DNA of 64,000 nucleotides from Lithobates sylvaticus. Taxonomy: Eukaryota; Chordata; Amphibia; Anura; Ranidae. Below, in pieces: positions 25,945-37,020 of the stretch. How positions within the stretch are numbered: position 1 is the first letter of the stretch; every line of letters starts with the position of its first letter. The notes below the pieces were generated by a model. The model did no database searches, was not told where the DNA came from, and was given only the letters and a program-made list of their open reading frames with translations. The stretch spans positions 236,115,713 through 236,179,712 of the forward strand of contig CM053027.1 in the NCBI GenBank assembly GCA_028564925.1. The letters run 5' to 3'. A program made the translations under genes and the position numbers.

Positions 25945-26280
25945 TTAAGACCTTTCTGGGCCTACCCCTCCTCACAGGTGTAACTTAAAAGAGTGAGTTG
26001 TGGTCATATTGGTCCACTGACCCAATTCACCATACGCCCGTGTTCTCTGCCTTCATGACCAGGGCCCAATACGAGCAGATATTGCGGTTCACGCACTTCA
26101 ATGACAATGAACTCTCGTCCTCGGGGTGACCCTGGATGATCGGCTCTACAAAATTCGGCCCCTCATGAACCAACGTTTTGCAGCCTTGTTTCCTCCTGAT
26201 CAAGTTGTCTGCGTTGAGTCCCTGATTATGTTTTCTGGCCGCTTGTCTATCTTCCCAGCAAGTGTGCTAGATACAGGGTC

Positions 26281-28953
26281 ACTGACCCCCCCCCCCCCCC
26301 CCCCCCCCCCTCCCATCGCTGTCACTGACCCCCCCCCCCTCCTCCCATCGCTGTCACTGCCCCCCCCCCCCCTCCTCCCATCGCTGTCACTGACCCCCAC
26401 CCTCCTCCCATCGCTGTCACTGACCCCCCCCCTCCTCCCATCGCTGTCACAGACCCCCCCCCCCTCCTCCCATCGCTGTCACAGACCCCCCCCCCCCCCC
26501 TCCTCCCATCGCTGTCACAGACCCCCCCCCCCTCCTCCCATCGCTGTCACTGACCCCCCCCCCCTCCTCCCATCGCTGTCACTGCCCCCCCCCCCTCCTC
26601 CCATCGCTGTCACTGACCCCCCCCCCCTCCTCCCATCGCTGTCACTGACCCCCCCCCCCTCCTCCCATCGCTGTCACTGACCCCCCCCCCCCCCTCCTCC
26701 CATCGCTGTCACTGACCCCCCCCCCCTCCTCCCATCGCTGTCACTGACCCCCCCCCCCCCCCTCCTCCCATCGCTGTCACTGACCCCCCCCTCCTCCTCC
26801 CATCGCTGTCACTGACCCCCCCCCTCCTCCCATCGCTGTCACTGACCCCCCCCCCTCCTCCCATCGCTGTCACTGACCCCCCCCCCCTCCTCCCATCGCT
26901 GTCACTGACCCCCCCCTCCTCCCATCGCTGTCACTGACCCCCCCCCCTCCTCCCATCGCTGTCACTGACCCCCCCCCCTCCTCCCATCGCTGTCACTGAC
27001 CCCCCCCCTCCCATCGCTGTCACTGACCCCCCCCCCCCCTCCCATCGCTGTCACTGACCCCCCCCCCCCCCTCCCATCGCTGTCACTGCCCCCCCCCTCC
27101 TCCCATCGCTGTCACTGCCCCCCCCTCCTCCCATCGCTGTCACTGCCCCCCCCCTCCTCCCATCGCTGTCACTGCCCCCCCCCTCCTCCCATCGCTGTCA
27201 CTGCCCCCCCTCCTCCCATCGCTGTCACTGCCCCCCCCCCTCCTCCCATCGCTGTCACTGCCCCCCCCCTCCTCCCATCGCTGTCACTGCCCCCCCCTCC
27301 TCCCATCGCTGCCACTGCCCCCCCCTCCTCCCATCGCTGTCACTGCCCCCCCCTCCTCCCATCGCTGTCACTGACCCCCCCTCCTCCCATCGCTGTCACT
27401 GACCCCCCCCTCCTCCCATCGCTGTCACTGACCCCCCCCCCCCCTCCCATCGCTGTCACTGCCCCCCCCCATCGCTGTCACTGCCCCCCCCCTCCTCCCA
27501 TCGCTGTCACTGCCCCCCCCCCCTCCTCCCATCGCTGTCACTGCCCCCCCCCCCTCCTCCCATCGCTGTCACTGCCCCCCCCCCCTCCTCCCATCGCTGT
27601 CACTGCCCCCCCCCCCTCCTCCCATCGCTGTCACTGCCCCCCCCCCTCCTCCCATCGCTGTCACTGCCCCCCCCCCCCTCCCATCGCTGTCACTGCCCCC
27701 CCCCCCCTCCTCCCATCGCTGTCACTGCCCCCCCCCCCCCCCCCTCCCATCGCTGTCACTGCCCCCCCCCCTCCTCCCATCGCTGTCACTGCCCCCCCCC
27801 CTCCTCCCATCGCTGTCACTGCCCCCCCCCCCTCCTCCCATCGCTGTCACTGACCCCCCCCCCCCCTCCTCCCATCGCTGTCACTGACCCCCCCCCCCCT
27901 CCTCCCATCGCTGTCACTGACCCCCCCCCCCTCCTCCCATCGCTGTCACTGACCCCCCCCCCCTCCTCCCATCGCTGTCACTGACCCCCCCCCCTCCTCC
28001 CATCGCTGTCACTGACCCCCCCCCTCCTCCCATCGCTGTCACTGACCCCCCCCCCCCTCCTCCCATCGCTGTCACTGACCCCCCCCCCCTCCTCCCATCG
28101 CTGTCACTGACCCCCCCCCCCCTCCTCCCATCGCTGTCACTGACCCCCCCCCCCCTCCTCCCATCGCTGTCACTGACCCCCCCCCCCCTCCTCCCATCGC
28201 TGTCACTGACCCCCCCCCCCCTCCTCCCATCGCTGTCACTGACCCCCCCCCCCTCCTCCCATCGCTGTCACTGACCCCCCCCCCCTCCTCCCATCGCTGT
28301 CACTGACCCCCCCCCCCCTCCTCCCATCGCTGTCACTGACCCCCCCCCCCCTCCTCCCATCGCTGTCACTGACCCCCCCCCCCCCTCCTCCCATCGCTGT
28401 CACTGACCCCCCCCCCCTCCTCCCATCGCTGTCACTGACCCCCCCCCCCCCTCCTCCCATCGCTGTCACTGACCCCCCCCCCCCCTCCTCCCATCGCTGT
28501 CACTGACCCCCCCCCCCCCCCTCCCATCGCTGTCACTGACCCCCCCCCCCTCCTCCCATCGCTGTCACTGACCCCCCCCCCCCTCCTCCCATCGCTGTCA
28601 CTGACCCCCCCCCCCCCCTCCCATCGCTGTCACTGACCCCCCCCCCCCTCCTCCCATCGCTGTCACTGACCCCCCCCCCTCCTCCCATCGCTGTCACTGA
28701 CCCCCCCCCCTCCTCCCATCGCTGTCACTGACCCCCCCCCCCTCCTCCCATCGCTGTCACTGACCCCCCCCCCTCCTCCCATCGCTGTCACTGACCCCCC
28801 CCCCTCCTCCCATCGCTGTCACTGACCCCCCCCCCCCCTCCCATCGCTGTCACTGACCCCCCCCCCCCCCTCCCATCGCTGTCACTGACCCCCCCCCCCC
28901 CTCCTCCCATCGCTGTCACTGACCCCCCCCCTCCTCCCATTGCTGTCACTGAA
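26281..28953. repeat. C-rich minisatellite, about 30-bp unit, roughly 90 copies
   Basis: The unit is CTCCTCCCATCGCTGTCACTG followed by A or nothing, then a C-run of about 6-20. C-run length varies most and some units lack one CTC. Two blocks (about 27080-27360 and 27460-27840) consist of units with CTGC instead of CTGAC, which suggests local amplification. The minus strand carries a G-run every 30 bp. Frames across it are artefacts. Confidence 0.97.
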
Positions 28954-28977
28954 GAGACTGTTCTGTTTATTTAGAGT

Positions 28978-28990
28978 AGTACTTAATAGA
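28978..28990. repeat. Target-site duplication, left copy
   Basis: AGTACTTAATAGA, repeated exactly at 33176-33188 on the other side of the Penelope-like element. Confidence 0.85.
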
Positions 28991-29893
28991 ATAGAATGGA
29001 ACAATCAGCGCAAACCCACAAAAAACAAGTAAATAAAATAAGTGAAAGTGCAAGCTGAACACCAAAAAGGCCAATCACGAATCCTTCAAATAACAATGTG
29101 AAAAATAAAAATAAGTGCAGCGCATCTAAAAAATAATCAAAAATAATACAATAATAATAAGATATCATAAAATTATGATATGTATATGAAACACAATACA
29201 CGTAATGAAAAATAATCAAAAACAGTGACAAAAGTTCATGTCTTGTGAGTCCAAAATAAAACAGAGAGTGAATAACTGATTGTAGATAAAACACCCTGGT
29301 GACTGTAAATAAACAGAATATGTTCTTAAGGTGATATCCTCAACCGAAGGTAAATGGAGACTCTTACCAAATGTGCTATGCACATACGCATAGACTCAGT
29401 GGAGGGTGAAGTGTCTGATTCCAAGGGAAGCTGACTCCAATCAGGGCAAACGACCAATCAACTGGACGGATCTCCGGCAGATGATCTCCTCATATAATGG
29501 ACAGCCCAATGCTAAGCAATGTGGATCCATGCAAAAAAGATCTCCCAGCATATAATGATAGAAAAGAAGGGGGGACACTCTAAGTGTAGACTGTTGGTAA
29601 ACGGTTTATTTAAAATTGAAGTTTAAAATACAACCTTGATGAAAAAGGTAAATGGTTGTGTCTGCAAATAACATAAGTTATGCAGTTGACAAAAAGTTAA
29701 GGCAATGCTGTAGGTACACTCGATATGCACAACTGCAGCAAGCAAAGCCTTATGGACATATGCATAAAAAAACAGCTCAAAGCTGCAAATGGGGAACAAT
29801 TGCTGTTTAAAAAGGTCCCGCACTGCAGCAATGTAAAGAGATTGCGGAACGAAGCCGCTGGAGGTAATGATAGACAGCGAGTGACTGATAAAC

Positions 29894-29945
29894 TTCTCCC
29901 CCGTACGTATGTTACGTCCTCCTGGACTTCGTCAGCGGTGGGTGG
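29894..29945 (-). ncRNA. Hammerhead-ribozyme-like motif, left arm
   Basis: On the minus strand CTGACGA (29935-29929) is followed by GTCC-AGGA-GGAC, a perfect 4-bp stem II with a tetraloop, then GTAA and a CATACG stretch. The order is that of a minimal type I hammerhead, as known from Penelope-like elements. The expected GAAA box reads GTAA, so activity is doubtful. It is the mirror image of the motif at 32325-32376. Confidence 0.5.
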
Positions 29946-30480
29946 AGTCATCTGTCACTACGCCTCTCCTTTAATAGCAGCCAGCATGGTCTATGGGTGG
30001 AGACTATTAATCAAATAGAACTCATACAGCTGGCAAAGTCTAGCAGCATGGTGTCTCCTCTCCTGCTATTTAGACAGCACTTCCCTTCTGGGGACATAGA
30101 GCTGACTCTGCTTTTAATACTAAATAGGATTAAAAATTTAAAAATTATGACCACATAAAGATGCACTTATGTGTGTCATACAGTCAATTAACCGTATAGA
30201 TATTTTAAACATGTACAGGCACCAGTATGATGCTAGTTGAATTATTTTTGTTGTGTTGAAAGCAACAAATTAAAATAAATCAATGTCACTCGCTCCTATC
30301 ATCATCTCCGAATGTATATATTACATACATATAACCAATTGAAAAATATATAAATAAACTTGAACAAAATTAATTATTTAGTAATAAAAATATAAAAGAA
30401 TTAATTATTACTATGAAGAGTATGTGTTGGATATTCATAGTAAAAAACAACATATAATGAAATCGACAAATCAGTATTGC

Positions 30481-30834
30481 TCACTTATCTGATATGAAGC
30501 AATTCAAGTCAAATTCTACGTTTAACCCCCTTGGCACCGAAACCTGCATCTCGTGAATCCAAAAAGATTCACGGCGACTTAATTGCCTCAAAAAATTCCC
30601 CCCTCTCCAATGAGGGGTGACTCGCTCAAGTCCCCAGAATTTTAAACATTTAGGATCCCTATTATGGTAGAGCCTAAAGTGTTTTGACACATTGTGGGTT
30701 ACTAGCCCTTTCTTAATATTATTCACGTGCTCGCCTATGCGCACACTCAGAGATCTGGAGGTTCTACCAATGTACTGCTTACCGCAGTCACACTCCAAAG
30801 CATATACCACACCAATGGTGTTACACGTGATCAA
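30481..30834 (-). pseudogene. GIY-YIG endonuclease domain of the Penelope-like element, left copy
   Basis: The minus-strand frame reads GVVYALECDCGKQYIGRTSR, then R-GEH and an H-x-H region, ending in LNCFISDK before the stop. This is the C-terminal GIY-YIG nuclease domain of Penelope-like retroelements, which nicks target DNA. It lacks its upstream reverse transcriptase because the copy is truncated at 30929. It is identical in protein sequence to the right copy over the whole stretch. Confidence 0.9.
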
Positions 30835-30929
30835 ACTTTTAATCGGATGTGTAACACCAGTGGTGGTACTAGAAAATTCTTTTTTCTTTTTGTTGTTGTG
30901 CTTACACTGTTTGCACGGCTGGCATCGTC

Positions 30930-31789
30930 AGTTCCTTGGAAACCGATTTTTTCGCTCAGTCGAATGTTCTGGCTGAACGATTTTTTCAGAAAAGGATATA
31001 ATAAAGATGTTATTTCTAATGAGATACAGACAGTCAGCAAGCTTGATCGCACCACTCTGGTATCTGATTCACAACCCAAGAGATCACCAAAAGCTGGATC
31101 AGAATTCCGGATTATTCTGGATTTTAATATTCAGCATAAAAAGTTTGAAAAGATTGTTATGAAGCACTGGGATATCCTCAAAAAGGATAATATTCTGGGA
31201 AGTGTCCTGCCGCCACGCCCCAGATTTATCTATAAAAAAGCACCCACCCTTAGGGATGTAATAGCCCCCAGTGTACTAGATCCCCCCCATTGTGAAAGAA
31301 AATACCATATTTTCTTTCTTAACAGGTTTTTACGCCTGTGGACGATGCCAGCCGTGCAAACAGTGTAAGCACAACAACAAAAAGAAAAAAGAATTTTCTA
31401 GTACCACCACTGGTGTTACACATCCGATTAAAAGTTTGATCACGTGTAACACCATTGGTGTGGTATATGCTTTGGAGTGTGACTGCGGTAAGCAGTACAT
31501 TGGTAGAACCTCCAGATCTCTGAGTGTGCGCATAGGCGAGCACGTGAATAATATTAAGAAAGGGCTAGTAACCCACAATGTGTCAAAACACTTTAGGCTC
31601 TACCATAATAGGGATCCTAAATGTTTAAAATTCTGGGGACTTGAGCGAGTCACCCCTCATTGGAGAGGGGGGAATTTTTTGAGGCAATTAAGTCGCCGTG
31701 AATCTTTTTGGATTCACGAGATGCAGGTTTCGGTGCCAAGGGGGTTAAACGTAGAATTTGACTTGAATTGCTTCATATCAGATAAGTGA
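30930..31789 (+). pseudogene. Penelope-like ORF tail with GIY-YIG endonuclease, right copy
   Basis: The segment covers the post-RT linker (IILDFNIQHKKFEKIVMKHW, then APTLRDVIAPS). A Cys-rich CGRCQPCKQC segment, typical of the linker before the nuclease, follows. The GIY-YIG domain then runs to the stop at 31787-31789 (GVVYAL, QYIGRTSR, RIGEH). Most of the reverse transcriptase upstream is missing, so no functional protein is expected. Confidence 0.88.
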
Positions 31790-33175
31790 GCAATACTGAT
31801 TTGTCGATTTCATTATATGTTGTTTTTTACTATGAATATCCAACACATACTCTTCATAGTAATAATTAATTCTTTTATATTTTTATTACTAAATAATTAA
31901 TTTTGTTCAAGTTTATTTATATATTTTTCAATTGGTTATATGTATGTAATATATACATTCGGAGATGATGATAGGAGCGAGTGACATTGATTTATTTTAA
32001 TTTGTTGCTTTCAACACAACAAAAATAATTCAACTAGCATCATACTGGTGCCTGTACATGTTTAAAATATCTATACGGTTAATTGACTGTATGACACGCA
32101 TAAGTGCATCTTTATGTGGTCATAATTTTTAAATTTTTAATCCTATTTAGTATTAAAAGCAGAGTCAGCTCTATGTCCCCAGAAGGGAAGTGCTGTCTAA
32201 ATAGCAGGAGAGGAGACACCATGCTGCTAGACTTTGCCAGCTGTATGAGTTCTATTTGATTAATAGTCTCCACCCATAGACCATGCTGGCTGCTATTAAA
32301 GGAGAGGCGTAGTGACAGATGACTCCACCCACCGCTGACGAAGTCCAGGAGGACGTAACGTACGTACGGGGGAGAAGTTTATCAGTCACTCGCTGTCTAT
32401 CATTACCTCCAGCGGCTTCGTTCCGCAATCTCTTTACATTGCTGCAGTGCGGGACCTTTTTAAACAGCAATTGTTCCCCATTTGCAGCTTTGAGCTGTTT
32501 TTTTATGCATATGTCCATAAGGCTTTGCTTGCTGCAGTTGTGCATATCGAGTGTACCTACAGCATTGCCTTAACTTTTTGTCAACTGCATAACTTATGTT
32601 ATTTGCAGACACAACCATTTACCTTTTTCATCAAGGTTGTATTTTAAACTTCAATTTTAAATAAACCGTTTACCAACAGTCTACACTTAGAGTGTCCCCC
32701 CTTCTTTTCTATCATTATATGCTGGGAGATCTTTTTTGCATGGATCCACATTGCTTAGCATTGGGCTGTCCATTATATGAGGAGATCATCTGCCGGAGAT
32801 CCGTCCAGTTGATTGGTCGTTTGCCCTGATTGGAGTCAGCTTCCCTTGGAATCAGACACTTCACCCTCCACTGAGTCTATGCGTATGTGCATAGCACATT
32901 TGGTAAGAGTCTCCATTTACCTTCGGTTGAGGATATCACCTTAAGAACATATTCTGTTTATTTACAGTCACCAGGGTGTTTTATCTACAATCAGTTATTC
33001 ACTCTCTGTTTTATTTTGGACTCACAAGACATGAACTTTTGTCACTGTTTTTGATTATTTTTCATTATGTGTATTGTGTTTCATATACATATCATAATTT
33101 TATGATATCTGATTATTATTGTATTATTTTTGATTATTTTTTAGATGCGCTGCACTTATTTTTATTTTTCACATT
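31341..33175 (+). repeat. Right arm of the 1.8-kb inverted repeat
   Basis: Reverse complement of 29095-30929. The inner border is at CGATGCCAGCC (31344-31354) and the outer border at TTTTTCACATT (33165-33175). Confidence 0.93.
32325..32376 (+). ncRNA. Hammerhead-ribozyme-like motif, right arm
   Basis: CTGACGA at 32335-32341 is followed by the stem II GTCC-AGGA-GGAC (32343-32354), GTAA (32355-32358) and CGTACGTACG. The flanks CCACCG and CGGGGG could pair as stem I with one mismatch. The core matches the hammerhead consensus CUGANGA, but the second conserved box is GTAA instead of GAAA. Penelope-like elements are known to carry minimal hammerheads in their leaders. Confidence 0.5.
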
Positions 33176-33188
33176 AGTACTTAATAGA
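33176..33188. repeat. Target-site duplication, right copy
   Basis: AGTACTTAATAGA, identical to 28978-28990. Confidence 0.85.
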
Positions 33189-33440
33189 GCTCGATGGTTT
33201 CACAATCAGCCAATCAAGCATGCATTCTTTCAAACAGGAGGAGTTATACACTCCTCAACCAATGAACAATGACTAGGAGAGTCTATAGGCGTGTCTGGGA
33301 AGGGGCAATGTGTATGATTTCCTGCCCCCTGTACCTGTAAGCCATTATCTTCAGCTAGGTAAAGGGAGCTGCATGGCTTTCCTTGAAATCATGGACGCTG
33401 TCCTTGACCATAACAATTCAAAGACTGCTGTTTTCACCAT
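33189..33440. other. Short unassigned stretch between retroelements
   Basis: No frame or family recognised. It could be the outer part of the neighbouring LTR or pre-insertion host DNA. Confidence 0.3.
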
Positions 33441-33441
33441 T

Positions 33442-34902
33442 GGCGTGAGTCCTTATTCTGCATTGTTCAGAGAACAGTGCATACCCAGATTATTCTACCA
33501 TTCCTGAGGATAGGAGGAACAGGCCAAGGAACAGGCCAAAGCCTCCATACGTGTTAATAAGATACATGAGTGACACGAGCGCACACCCCCCATAACCAAT
33601 AATTTCTTTGCAGAGTGAACACATCCCCCGCCCCAGATGATAGTCTGTGCATTGCACAGGAGAACTTCACCGATGGACATATCCCCACTCTGCAAACACG
33701 TCTCTGCATTAGGGATGAGCCGAACACCCCAGGGTTCGGTTCGCACCAGAACCTGCGAACGGACCGAAAGTTTGCACGAACGTTGGAGCCCTATTAGTTA
33801 CAATGGATGCGAACGTTCGAAATCTAAAGTGCTAATTATAACGGCCAATATGCATGTTCTTGTCATAAAAAAGGTTTGGGGAACCGGGTCCTGCCCCAGG
33901 GGACATGTATCAATGCAAAAAGAAGTTTTAAAAACGGACGTTTTTTTCTGGAGCAGTCATTTTAATGATGCATAAAGTGAAAAAAAAATTGAAATATTCC
34001 TTTAAATATGGTACCTGGGGGGTGTCTAAAGTATGCCTGTGAAGTGGCATGTGTTTCCCGTGTTTAGAACTGTCCCTGCACAAAATGACATTTGTAAAGG
34101 GAAAAAAAGAAGCCATTTAAAACTGCTTGCGGCTTTAATGTCATGTCGCAGATGGCTGGATTTGATGACAACAGGGCAGAAGGGCAGATACAGGTGCAGG
34201 TTGTATACTGTGCGGGACTCACACAGCACACACACTAACTCCTGCAGATGGCTGTATTGGTAGAGAACAGCACTTTCCCCACACGCAAATGCCTGAGAAG
34301 AACACACTATCCCTGCCTATTTTTCCTCTTTCCCTACACTTTCCCCACTCAGAAATGATTAAAAATAGTTTAGACTGTCCCTGCCTATCAATCCTCTATC
34401 CCTCCACGCCGGAACACACTACACAAGGCCGCCGGCGTGGCTGCCTTATATAGTGTGGGGCGTGTACTAAACCCCCTGAGCTATAATTGGCCACAGGCAT
34501 CCTGCCTGTGGCCAATTATTGCTCTCCTCGCTGCTGGCTCTATGATTGGCCAAGCATGCGGGGTCACAGTGCATGCTTGGCCAATCATCAGCCAGCAATG
34601 CACTGTGACTGGCGCAGTGCATTGTGGACCGTTCGCATCACACGAATTTGATGCGAACGCCCCTCAGAGTTCTGAACTCGATGAGCGGACGAACAGCCGA
34701 TGTTCGATTCGAACATGGGTTCGAATCGAACACCGGGCCCATCCCTACTCTGCATCCTCAAGAAGCCTTCCGCTACCAAAACGGGTCTCAACCAGCATCA
34801 GTCTGCCCCAGTCCGCTCTTTAGAGTGGGCTGCAGGAGAACTAATACTGGGAGACACTGTGACAATACATATTAAATACATCTTACTAAAATTTCCACAA
34901 CA
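33442..34902 (-). repeat. LTR-like block with a hAT insertion
   Basis: Without the hAT at 33710-34747 the block is about 415 bp, a normal LTR length. The stretches 33442-33709 and 34748-34800 match 37021-37255 closely, including GAGTCCTTATTCTGCATTGT and CCAAAACGGGTCTCAAC. The left border TGGCGTGA is a guess from where the similarity to the other copy begins. Confidence 0.5.
33710..34747. mobile_element. hAT-type non-autonomous element with 8-bp target duplication
   Basis: Ends are TAGGGATGAGCC on the left and GGGCCCATCCCTA on the right (inverted, one mismatch in the first 11). An exact 8-bp duplication CTCTGCAT lies at 33702-33709 and 34748-34755. The related LTR copy at 37021-37255 has the uninterrupted site with a single CTCTGCAT (37216-37223). 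It has no transposase. A second copy's right end is at 53690-54033. Confidence 0.88.
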
Positions 34903-36289
34903 GTCCCTCCTCTTTTTGTCATATGCTCCCATGTGTCCCTCAATGAATCTTGATCTTCTTACACCTGGAAATGAATCGCTCTTTACAGTACATAAAAAGG
35001 AAAACACGGCTTGACTTGTAGACTCTATTCTTCAGGAGGGATGACTTGGAAGAGGACATGAAGGCCGGTCGATCTGGGATCCTCTGTGTCTTGTACATAG
35101 GTTGGGCTTCAGGGTGTCTCATCTCAGCGAGGGAAGATGTGGTCATCTGCTCGGGCTCTGTTCACTCGTCCAGACAACAGTAGCACCTCATCAGAGCATA
35201 CAGAAGGAAAAGAAACAAAAACAACATGAGTATATATACCACTACTTCCTTCAACCATGATCTCTGGAAAAATAAAAATAATCCCCAAAGATTTCCAGAC
35301 CCTTAAAAGGATTCCAACCGTCACTAGCTATAGATAGCTTTGCCTTGCAGGGATCTAACCTTATCCATATGGGCCTGAACTTTGTCACTAGTATCCCCGA
35401 TCCAGCTACAATAATCTTTACCTATGAATTCATAGAAACCCCCCTTGGATGCCAGCAGATAATCATGGGCCATCTTTTAAGAGAAGGGTCTTGATCTGCC
35501 GTTGTTCCTGTAGTATCTTCCTTTCAGCTTCAACAGTTCATTGAATATCCCATCCACAATGTATGGGAAATTGTTCAATTGCTTTATAAGCTCAATTCCC
35601 CACCCTGTACAAGCAGGAAACCATGCCCAGACCTGGTCGGGTTGTTGAACAATTCCCTAGCTGTCCCTGCCATTCTTACCTTTTCTCGCGCTATCAGATC
35701 CTTACGATCGGCCGCAACCTAAGATGCTGGGACGAGTTTTACCAGGACGCATGAACTACTTGTATTAGGGGGAATTACCTTATAAGCTGTAGACCCGCAT
35801 AAGTACCAAACTAAAGTTGAAGCATACTTGTGGGCTACCTTGTTGTCCCGGTACCCAAACTGGCAAGAACTAGAGCTATTGTTAAAACTATAACTAATTT
35901 TCCCCTCTAGAAATGTATCGTTAAGTTCTATTGACAAGTGTCTGTTTGGAGTTATCATATATAGCATGAACCGCTGTCACCGCTGGGGTACTAAAGCTCG
36001 GTAGAGATTCAGAGTAGACCCAGCAATTGGTCCTGTTCGCTTTCTTAGCTAGTTGGAGAATACACTAAGCTAAAAATATAAATAAACAATATGCTCCTCA
36101 TCCTTTGGTGTAGTTGAGCATCTTATTGCAGTGGCTGGCGTGGATTCAGTTGTCTCGTCCCTCAAGCTTCCTTACAATGACCCAGTCACCTGGTTGAAAA
36201 GAATGTGAACTGGTTATTGTGTCGGGGTCCAGGAGGGATTCATGAACCCTGTGGTGGACCTTTTTTGAGGTTCATGTTACAGTGACTGC

Positions 36290-36610
36290 ACCTACCCCAT
36301 CAGCTGATCATGTAGGCAACAGCTGCTGAGGAAAGTACAACCCTGTTTTTGGTTGACCTCCAAACAAACCTCATATGGCGATAACCCAGACGTGTTTACA
36401 CATACCTCTCCCCTTTCTTCAGCTCTGTGACCCGATCGTGGAACACCAGCGGCGATCGGGTCCGCTGGTCCCGCGGTCACGGAGCTCAGGACTGGGTCAC
36501 GAGCGCGACCCACGGCTGGGCTCTTAAAGGACAACGTACCTGTACGTTGATGTGCCCAGCCGTGCCATTCTGCCGACGTATATGTGCAGGAGGCGGTCCT
36601 TAAGTGGTTA
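36290..36610 (+). repeat. MITE right-end fragment
   Basis: Ends CGGTCCTTAAGTGGTTAA at 36594-36611, the same terminus as at 10272-10287. It contains GCCCAGCCGTGCCATTCTGC, typical of the CCACTT family's terminal region. Confidence 0.55.
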
Positions 36611-36611
36611 A

Positions 36612-37020
36612 CCTGCAAACAATACAACAGTCGTGTACATTTCTAAATTGTCACTGACATTCCTCAAAACCGACAATAAAAACCCTCTAACCTACTTTCA
36701 CGTTCCTACAAAAATACAACAGCCACGGCGCGTAGGAGGGCTGCCGGAGTGGATTTTAACATAGTCTTCTTATTGTTTGTATGTAGTAACATGAATAAGA
36801 CATGAGACAAACACTTAGATACAAATGTGAGGAAGATATTTCATAGTTTCCAAAACAAAAATAAAAAAAACAACCAGAGGGAATGCTGCCTTCATTCTTT
36901 TAGCAATAGAAAAAAATACATGGGATACAATGGGAAAAAACACAAGAGCAGCTCCAAACCTTGCATGGGCCAGCCACACAAAGTTGAAAAACAGGCAGGA
37001 TAATTTTAACCACACAAACT
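36612..37020. other. Interior sequence between LTR-like blocks, unassigned
   Basis: AT-rich, no recognisable domain. It lies where the missing retroviral interior would be. Confidence 0.3.

Larger units (their letters stand above)
24802..26270 (+). pseudogene. piggyBac transposase, N-terminal half (dead)
   Basis: The start at 24802 opens with a Ser/Asp-rich acidic leader (DRSGTLTDSSDDG), typical of piggyBac proteins. Recognisable family blocks follow. SLDFNSLFFTDYL and NLYAGQFIA with WKPITVSEFKAL lie up to 25463. After an inserted MITE, TFLGLPLLTG, then YWSTDPIHHTPVFSAFMTR with YEQILRFTHFNDNE, and finally DDRLYKIRPLMNQRF and SLIMFSGRLSI. A stop at 25132-25134 and later frame changes break it. 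The similarity ends at about 26270 where the minisatellite begins, roughly where the first catalytic Asp region would follow. Plain DNA transposon. A C-terminal half in the same orientation lies at 54034-54790. Confidence 0.85.
29095..30929 (-). repeat. Left arm of the 1.8-kb inverted repeat
   Basis: Pairs with 31341-33175. Differences between arms are few, for example ATACGTAC against GTACGTAC near the hammerhead-like motif and a codon change near 29160/33110. Confidence 0.93.
28991..33175. mobile_element. Penelope-like retroelement in palindromic (head-to-head) arrangement
   Basis: Two 5'-truncated copies of the same Penelope-like element point away from each other and share one pair of 13-bp target duplications. 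Positions in the two arms add up to 62270. The left copy (minus) covers 28991-30929 and the right copy (plus) covers 30930-33175. The paired arms are 29095-30929 and 31341-33175. The central 30930-31340 belongs only to the right copy. There the family's pre-endonuclease region is readable: HKKFEKIVMKHWDILKKDNI, then LPPRPRFIYKKAPTLRD and IAPS. The left copy alone extends 104 bp further to the 3' terminus (28991-29094). The arms are nearly identical, so the insertion is young. No catalytic part of the reverse transcriptase is present and the copy is dead. Confidence 0.9.

Noticed and set aside
26126-26680. 184-codon Pro-rich frame
   Set aside because: The start is piggyBac remains; the rest is C-rich minisatellite read as Pro/Leu/Ser.
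30727-31368. 213-codon continuous frame across the Penelope palindrome
   Set aside because: Its first part is the antisense of the left arm's nuclease region; only the part after about 30930 is real element sequence.
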